Shown: positions 40,611 to 45,612 of the stretch, piece by piece
Layout of the letters: each line of letters opens with the position of its first letter
Numbering within the stretch: the stretch's first letter is position 1
Origin: an uncultured Clostridia bacterium
Lineage (GTDB): Bacteria; Bacillota; Clostridia; Christensenellales; Borkfalkiaceae
Direction of reading: 5' to 3'
Assembly (NCBI GenBank): GCA_947631195.1
Contig: CANRKK010000016.1
Span: 1 to 45,612 of the forward strand
Length of the DNA: 45,612 bases
Notes under the pieces: model-generated
The model's input: the letters and a program-made list of their open reading frames with translations, nothing else
Told to the model about the DNA's origin: nothing
Databases searched by the model: none
Made by a program: the position numbers and the translations under genes

Positions 40611-42082
40611 TATAAAGTAACCCCCGTTTTGAATATTGCTATTTCTTTGGTGTGGTTGAGTTCGTTCTTCGCGGGTTTGCCGTTGGCCGTCTCAACCACG
40701 AGGTCTATCAGCTTTTCGAGCTGCGTGTCGAAGTCGCTCTCGAGCACCGCGCCCGCGTTGAAGTCAATCCAGCTGGCCTTGTTTTTGGCAAGGTCGGAGT
40801 TGGTGGCTATCTTGAGGGTGGGCACGAAGCCGCCGAAGGGCGTGCCCCGTCCCGTTGTGAACAGCACGAGGTGGCAGCCCGCCGCCGCAATGTTCGTCAC
40901 GGCGCACATGTCGTTGCCGGGGCCGTTCAAAAGGTTGAGGCCCTTGTGAGTTACAAAGCCGTCGTCGAAAACCACGTCCTCGACGGGGCCCGAACCCGAC
41001 TTTTGCGTGCAGCCGAGCGATTTGTCCTCGAGCGTGGTTATGCCGCCCGCCTTGTTGCCGGGCGAGGGGTTTTCGTACACCTCCTGCCCGTTTCTTATGA
41101 AATATTCCTTGAATTCGTTGATGAGCTTTACTACCTTTCGGAAGGTCGCCTCGTCCTTGGCCCTGTTCATGAGGAGCTGCTCCGCGCCGAACATTTCGGG
41201 CACTTCCGAAAGCACGGTCGTGCCGCCCGCCGCCACGATATAGTCCGAAAAACGTCCCACGAGCGGGTTGGCGGTTATGCCCGAAAGCCCGTCCGAGCCG
41301 CCGCACTTAAGTCCCACTTTAAGGCAGGATATGTCCTTTTCCACGCGCTTGTCGTGCTTTATTACTTCGGCTATCTCGTGCAGCTTTTCAACGCCCGCCG
41401 CTATCTCGTCCTCCACTTCCTGGCAGACGAGGAACTTTATCCTGCTCCCGTCCACGGGGCCCAAAGAGGCCTTAAAGGCGGACATCTGGTTGTTTTCGCA
41501 ACCCAAGCCGAGCACCAGCACGCCGCCCGCGTTGGGATGGCGCACTATCTTCTGCAATATGAGCTTGGTTCTCTCGTGGTCGTCGCCGAGCTGGGAACAG
41601 CCGTAGGGATGGGTGTAGGTGAATACGCCGTCGTAGCCCTCGGTGCCGTACTTCTCCTTAAAGGTCTCCACAATGAGTTTGGCCTGTCCGTTGACGCAGC
41701 CCACGGTGGGAATTACCCACAGCTCGTTCCTTATGCCCACGTCGCCGTTAGCGCGCTCATAGACGTTTACTTTGCGGGATTTGACGGGCTTTAAGTCGGT
41801 GGGCACCTTGTTGTAGGTGTATTCGAGTTCGCCCTTTAAGTTGGTGTGGACGTTGTGCGTGTGCACGTGTTCGCCCGCGGCGATGTCTGCCGTGGCGTAG
41901 GCTATGGGGTTGCCGTATTTTATGATATGCTCCCCCGTCTTTATGGGCTTCAATGCAAACTTATGGCCCTTTGTGATATCCTCTGTAAGGGTCACGCCCT
42001 CGTGCTTTTCCCCCTTTTTGAGGTCGCAGAGGGCAACCGCCACGTTGTCGAGCGGGTTTATGATAATAGTCTTTTTAGCCAT
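40610..42082 (-). CDS. uxaA: Altronate dehydratase UxaA
   Basis: A 490-residue full-length fused form. The N-terminal SAF domain (about 1-95, with GEHVHTHNVHTNL) and the C-terminal catalytic domain have THPYGCSQLGDDHERT, LGLGCENNQ, LKCGGSDGLSG and a TTGRGTPFGG end. It dehydrates D-altronate to 2-keto-3-deoxygluconate. It overlaps uxaB by 8 nt and uxaC by one base. Confidence 0.96.
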   Translation of the reverse strand: MAKKTIIINPLDNVAVALCDLKKGEKHEGVTLTEDITKGHKFALKPIKTGEHIIKYGNPIAYATADIAAGEHVHTHNVHTNLKGELEYTYNKVPTDLKPVKSRKVNVYERANGDVGIRNELWVIPTVGCVNGQAKLIVETFKEKYGTEGYDGVFTYTHPYGCSQLGDDHERTKLILQKIVRHPNAGGVLVLGLGCENNQMSAFKASLGPVDGSRIKFLVCQEVEDEIAAGVEKLHEIAEVIKHDKRVEKDISCLKVGLKCGGSDGLSGITANPLVGRFSDYIVAAGGTTVLSEVPEMFGAEQLLMNRAKDEATFRKVVKLINEFKEYFIRNGQEVYENPSPGNKAGGITTLEDKSLGCTQKSGSGPVEDVVFDDGFVTHKGLNLLNGPGNDMCAVTNIAAAGCHLVLFTTGRGTPFGGFVPTLKIATNSDLAKNKASWIDFNAGAVLESDFDTQLEKLIDLVVETANGKPAKNELNHTKEIAIFKTGVTL

Positions 42083-43526
42083 TTACAAATTCCTCTACCT
42101 CTGCTCTCATGCCCTTGGTTTCGATCGCTTCGAGATACTTTGCAACCGTCGCCGTGATTTCGGGGTGAATGGTGTTCATGTCTATGTCCCACGCCTCTTT
42201 CCATGCGAGGGCGTCGTGTGCGAGCTTTTCGTAGTCGCCGTTGAAGTTTGCCCAAAGCTCCTTCCACTTTGCAAGGTATGCGGGGTCGTCGTTCAAGGCT
42301 ATGTCCTGCTCACCCCTCTTGCCCTTGTGGAACACTACTATCGCCGCAAAGGAGAACAGAAGGTGTTGGGGCAGGCCGCCCTTGATTTTGACGTAGTCCT
42401 CGAGCGTGGGCAGAAGCCTCGTCTTGAACTTCGTGGTGGAGTTGAGGGCTATGGACATGAGCTCGTGGCGGATAAAGGGATTCTGGTATCTCTCTATAAC
42501 GCTGTCGGCAAAGGCAACCATCTGGTCCTGCGGCAGATTTATCGTGGGATTGACTTCGTTGAACACAAAGTCGCGCACGTACTTGCCTATAACGGGGTCG
42601 TTTACCGCCTCGCCCACCGTGTCTATGCCGCAAAGATATGCGACGGGCACCATGGCGGTGTGCGAACCGTTCAATATCTTGACCTTTCTCTGCTTATACG
42701 GCTTGATGTCGTCGGCAAAGATGACGTTCAGCCCCGTGCTGTCGGCGGGGAGAACTTTCTGGATATAGGGCTCCTTTTTGAGCACCCACAAATGGAATAT
42801 CTCGCCCTTTACCACGTTGTTGTCGATATATCCCGTCTCTTTCCGGATTTCCTCTATCTCGTTTTTGGGATAGCCGGGAACTATTCTGTCCACGAGGGTG
42901 GAGGTGAAGTGGTTGGCGGCGTTGAGCCACTCGATAAACTTCTTGTCCATCTTGTTTACTTCGGCAAGCCGGTTGAGGCACTTTTTAAGCTCGTCCCCGT
43001 TGTTGTCTATGAGTTCGCAGGGGATAATCGCAAGTCCCTTGTCCAAGGCGCCGTTGTAGTGGTCGTATCTCCTCTTCAAAAGGGCGAGGAGCTTGCCGGG
43101 ATAGCTCTTGGGGCAAACGGAAAAATCGGTGTCGGAGGGATCGAGCGCAATGCCCGCCTCCGTAGTGTTGGATATTATTATCTGCAAGTCGTCGCTCTCG
43201 GCGTATGCAAGATATTTGTCGTATTCGGTGAAGGGATTTATGCAGTCGCCGATAACGTTTATTACGCTGCTGTTTTTAACGGTTTTGCCGCCGTCGATGC
43301 CCTCGAGCCTCAAAGTGTACAGGCCGTCCTGCTCCTTAAGCTCCTTGACCCTGCCGAAAGGCATGGGCTGCACGACTACGACGTTTGCGTCTATCGCGCC
43401 CTTATCGTTGAGGTTCTGCAATATCCACTCCACGAACGCGCGGAGGAAGTTGCCCTCGCCGAACTGCATTATCTTTATCTTTCTTTCGGGCACGTCCTTG
43501 ATTATTTTTTTGCTGATAAGTTCCAT
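42075..43526 (-). CDS. uxaB: Tagaturonate reductase UxaB
   Basis: A 483-residue protein of the mannitol-dehydrogenase family. It has an N-terminal NAD-binding region with FGEGNFLRAFVEW, then SNTTEAGI, CELIDNNG, FTSTLVDRIVPGYP and the catalytic KVKILNGSHTAMVPVAYL segment. These are the UxaB-specific forms of the family motifs. It reduces D-tagaturonate to D-altronate with NADH. It lies 93 nt after the ATPase gene, behind a GC-rich hairpin. Confidence 0.95.
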   Translation of the reverse strand: MELISKKIIKDVPERKIKIMQFGEGNFLRAFVEWILQNLNDKGAIDANVVVVQPMPFGRVKELKEQDGLYTLRLEGIDGGKTVKNSSVINVIGDCINPFTEYDKYLAYAESDDLQIIISNTTEAGIALDPSDTDFSVCPKSYPGKLLALLKRRYDHYNGALDKGLAIIPCELIDNNGDELKKCLNRLAEVNKMDKKFIEWLNAANHFTSTLVDRIVPGYPKNEIEEIRKETGYIDNNVVKGEIFHLWVLKKEPYIQKVLPADSTGLNVIFADDIKPYKQRKVKILNGSHTAMVPVAYLCGIDTVGEAVNDPVIGKYVRDFVFNEVNPTINLPQDQMVAFADSVIERYQNPFIRHELMSIALNSTTKFKTRLLPTLEDYVKIKGGLPQHLLFSFAAIVVFHKGKRGEQDIALNDDPAYLAKWKELWANFNGDYEKLAHDALAWKEAWDIDMNTIHPEITATVAKYLEAIETKGMRAEVEEFVNG

Positions 43527-43569
43527 AATATATTTCGCTCCGGGATTTTTAAAAATTTACACGGCCGTG

Positions 43570-43592
43570 CCGCGCGGCAAAAAGCCGCGCGG
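43570..43592 (-). terminator. Intercistronic hairpin between ATPase and uxaB
   Basis: CCGCGCGGC / GCCGCGCGG (43570-43578 with 43584-43592), loop of five. No U tract follows on the minus strand; a processing or partial-termination site is more likely than a full stop. Confidence 0.5.
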
Positions 43593-43619
43593 ACGCAGCG
43601 GAATTTGCTTTTTGGCCTG

Positions 43620-44717
43620 TCAGTGTCTTTCGACGGAGTTTTCAACTATCTGTTCGGTCTCCTGGTCGAATACATAGGCCGCCTTATAGGGCACCGCGAA
43701 CTTGAATTCGGAACCCATCGCGGGCGTCTTGTGCGGGTTGACCTTCAATATTACGTTGACGTCGCCCACGTTCGCATACACGTTGGTGGTGTCGCCGAGG
43801 AGCTCGGTCAAATCCACGCGCGAATTTATAACGTAGCAGTCCTTGCCCGTAACGTCGGCTTCGATGGCCTCGGGACGGAAGGCAAACACGACCTTTCTGC
43901 CCTCGAGCGCGTCCACGTCGTTCACTATGGGCGCAAGATCGAGCGAAAGTTCGCCGACCGTCAGCTTGCCGCCCTCTACCGTGCCCTTAATGAAGTTCAT
44001 CGGAGGCTCGCCTATAAAGCCCGCAACAAAGAGGTTCTGGGGATAGAAGTAGAGCTCGAACGGGGTGCCTACCTGCTGGATTCTGCCCGCGTTCATAACG
44101 ACTATCCTGTCGGACATGGTCATGGCCTCGGTCTGGTCGTGGGTTACGTAGATCGTGGTTGCGCCCACCGAGCGGTGGATCTGCTTAATCTCCGAACGCA
44201 TCGTAACGCGCTGCTTTGCGTCGAGGTTGGACAAAGGTTCGTCCATAAGGAAGATGTTAACCTTTCTTATCAACGCGCGGCCTACCGCAACACGCTGACA
44301 CTGGCCGCCCGAAAGTGCGCGGGGGAACCTGTCGAGATAGGGCTCGAGGCCGAGAATCTTGGCGGTCGCCTGTACCTTTTCGTCGATGATGTCGGCGTCG
44401 ATGCCCTCGAGCGTGAGGCCGAACGCAAGGTTTTCATACACCGTGAGGTGAGGATAGAGCGCGTAGGACTGGAATACCATCGCTATTCCCCTCTCCCTCG
44501 ACGACATCTGGTTTGCAAGTTTGCCGTCGATCAAAAATTCGCCCGCGGTGATATCTTCAAGCCCGGCAACCATTCTGAGGGTGGTTGACTTTCCGCAGCC
44601 GGACGAACCTACGAGACAGATAAACTCGCCGTCCTTGATTTCAAGGTTAAAGTCGTGTACGGCATGGAAACCGTTGGGATAAACCTTGTTGATGTTTTTA
44701 AATGTAAGTTGTGCCAT
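43620..44717 (-). CDS. Second MsmX/UgpC-type sugar ABC transporter ATPase
   Basis: A 365-residue protein. Walker A GSSGCGKST, signature LSGGQCQR, Walker B IFLMDEP, H-loop THDQTEA, and a C-terminal TOBE region starting FIGEPPMNFIKG. It shares the family motifs with the 23265-24359 ATPase but is clearly diverged. No permease lies next to it, so it probably serves permeases encoded elsewhere or substitutes for the first ATPase. It appears to lead the uxaBAC operon. I found no strong promoter upstream. Confidence 0.94.
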   Translation of the reverse strand: MAQLTFKNINKVYPNGFHAVHDFNLEIKDGEFICLVGSSGCGKSTTLRMVAGLEDITAGEFLIDGKLANQMSSRERGIAMVFQSYALYPHLTVYENLAFGLTLEGIDADIIDEKVQATAKILGLEPYLDRFPRALSGGQCQRVAVGRALIRKVNIFLMDEPLSNLDAKQRVTMRSEIKQIHRSVGATTIYVTHDQTEAMTMSDRIVVMNAGRIQQVGTPFELYFYPQNLFVAGFIGEPPMNFIKGTVEGGKLTVGELSLDLAPIVNDVDALEGRKVVFAFRPEAIEADVTGKDCYVINSRVDLTELLGDTTNVYANVGDVNVILKVNPHKTPAMGSEFKFAVPYKAAYVFDQETEQIVENSVERH

Positions 44718-44758
44718 TTTTATTTATTTCCCCTATATAAAATTTTTTTAAAGTTTTA

Positions 44759-44865
44759 GTTCACGAAAATTTTCGTGCGGTTGCGCGCACTCACGCGAGC
44801 GAAGCGACGCTTTGCGCACCTTATAATAAATATTTCAGATAATAAGCCGCAAAATTTTTCGTGAG
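44759..44865. repeat. Palindromic repeat related to 8385-8491
   Basis: GTTCACGAAAATTTTCGTGC at the left end, GCGAAGCGACGCTTTGCGCACC and TTATAATAAATATTTCAGATAATAAG inside, and AATTTTTCGTGAGT at the right. The inner block is the inverse of the nusG-proximal element. Confidence 0.7.
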
Positions 44866-45507
44866 TTTGAGAAGCTCCGCTCCTCTCTCTTGTCATTCTG
44901 CGCGGAGGACCTTCCCCCTCCTCTGTCATTCTGAGGCGATAGCCGAAGAATCTGTCGCGCAGCGACTTTTTGGGGTCGCCATTTCATCAAACCCCGAGCA
45001 ACCCACAGGGGGATTATTTCGCTTACCGCTTCGCTCACGCTCAAAATGACACGGCTTAATTTGCTTGCAATTATTTTTAAATAGTTTTTTGGGCGAAACG
45101 AGCGTTAATTCCTCAACTTTCGTTAACCATACATTCCGCTGAACGCTACAATACCGTTTCAAAAATGTTCACAAAATTCTCGGCAGGCCGTGCCTGCGAA
45201 TTTTCGTGAGTTTGAGAAGCTCCGCTCCTCTCTCTTGTCATTCTGCGCGGAGGACCTTCCCCCTCCTCTGTCATTCTGAGGCGATAGCCGAAGAATCTGT
45301 CGCGCAGCGACTTTTTGGGGTCGCCATTTCATCAAACCCCGAGCAACCCACAGGGGGATTATTTCGCTTACCGCTTCGCTCACGCTCAAAATGACACGGC
45401 TTAATTTGCTTGCAATTATTTTTAAATAGTTTTTTGGGCGGAACGTGCATTAGTTCCTCAACTTTCGTTAGCCATACATTCCGCTGAACGCTACAATACC
45501 GTTTCAA
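44855..45507. repeat. 345-bp-period tandem duplication of repeat modules
   Basis: 44855-45162 recurs at 45200-45507. The copies are near identical; I see four or so substitutions, near GAAACGAGCGTTAA / GGAACGTGCATTAG and TTAACC / TTAGCC. The units contain GAAGCTCCGCTCCTCTCTCT, GTCATTCTGAGGCGATAGCC and CGCTGAACGCTACAATACCG. Confidence 0.9.
45163..45213. repeat. Palindromic repeat between the tandem copies
   Basis: GTTCACAAAATTCTCGGCAGG pairs with CCTGCGAATTTTCGTGAGT, a long imperfect hairpin with the same outer boundary as the elements at 8385, 10594 and 39147. Confidence 0.7.
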
Positions 45508-45612
45508 CATACAGTCGTGTGCCACCGCTTCCCCGTGCCCTCTTCCGTCGCCGACGGGGGAGGGTGCCCTGAAAGGGCAGGTGGGAGTGTCGGTTGCTTT
45601 TTTATTTCCCCT
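45508..45612. repeat. Partial repeat module at the window end
   Basis: CCCTCTTCCGTCGCCGACGG and GGGAGGGTG match 725-760. The module is cut by the window end. No gene is visible in 44718-45612. Confidence 0.65.

Noticed and set aside
41904-44588. An 894-codon open frame on the plus strand
   Set aside because: It lies antisense to uxaA, uxaB and the ATPase gene, all with clear family motifs, and its translation has no recognisable domain. GC-skewed codon third positions keep such frames open.
44718-44860. A promoter for the second ATPase and uxaBAC
   Set aside because: AT-rich stretches resemble -10 boxes, but none has a -35 at proper spacing; left uncalled.
1-45612. tRNA or rRNA genes
   Set aside because: I looked in the gene-free gaps and saw no cloverleaf with a GTTCGA-type T arm and no rRNA-like stretch.

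Overview
The window looks like a chromosomal segment of an uncultured Bacillota (class Clostridia, probably gut-associated). This rests on the rpmG-secE-nusG / rplK-rplA-rplJ-rplL order with a Gram-positive-type L10 leader, near-consensus sigma-A promoters with 16-18 nt spacers, lipoprotein signal peptides on exported proteins, LplABC/MsmX-type sugar importers and no outer-membrane functions. No database search was possible; taxonomy and product names come from motif recognition.

Layout. (1) 1-1219: a mosaic of intergenic repeats. (2) 1220-14479: housekeeping genes, namely an EF-G paralogue, a cyclophilin-like lipoprotein, the ribosomal/NusG block, a small XRE regulator with a divergent small membrane protein, an HtrA-like lipoprotein protease, a SecB-like chaperone and RNase G. 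Repeat islands fill almost every wide gap here, and one of about 1.1 kb separates nusG from rplK. (3) 14618-17996: a co-directional AraC regulator, diacylglycerol-kinase-like lipid kinase and MgtE Mg2+ transporter. (4) 18060-44717: a continuous pectin/galacturonate utilisation region. (5) 44718-45612: another repeat island with a 345-bp tandem duplication.

The pectin region has four transcription blocks. The main minus-strand operon (31082 down to 19193) encodes a membrane protein, two LplB/LplC-type permeases, a very large solute-binding lipoprotein, two 4-TM proteins, an MsmX/UgpC-type ATPase, two more 4-TM proteins, a GH28 polygalacturonase and a GH105 unsaturated-uronyl hydrolase. A CE8 pectin methylesterase is transcribed divergently. 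A second minus operon encodes a lipoprotein with two identical 185-residue domains, followed by a PL9 pectate lyase. A third encodes a second MsmX-type ATPase with UxaB, UxaA and UxaC. An XRE regulator with a long glycine-pentad repeat sits at the end of the main operon.

Inferred flow: surface PL9 lyase cuts pectate, the surface lipoprotein may hold substrate, LplABC/MsmX imports oligogalacturonides, and CE8, GH28 and GH105 (none with a visible signal peptide) finish them in the cytoplasm. UxaC, UxaB and UxaA then take galacturonate to 2-keto-3-deoxygluconate. KDG kinase and aldolase are not in the window.

Most noteworthy: short palindromic repeats placed a few bases after stop codons, apparently serving as terminators; a palindrome plus 15-nt motif shared by the pectin-operon promoter and the pentad-repeat regulator promoter; three copies of a 14-bp operator over the promoter of a small membrane protein; four uncharacterised 4-TM proteins built into a sugar-uptake operon; and a nearly exact 555-bp in-frame duplication in the surface lipoprotein gene.
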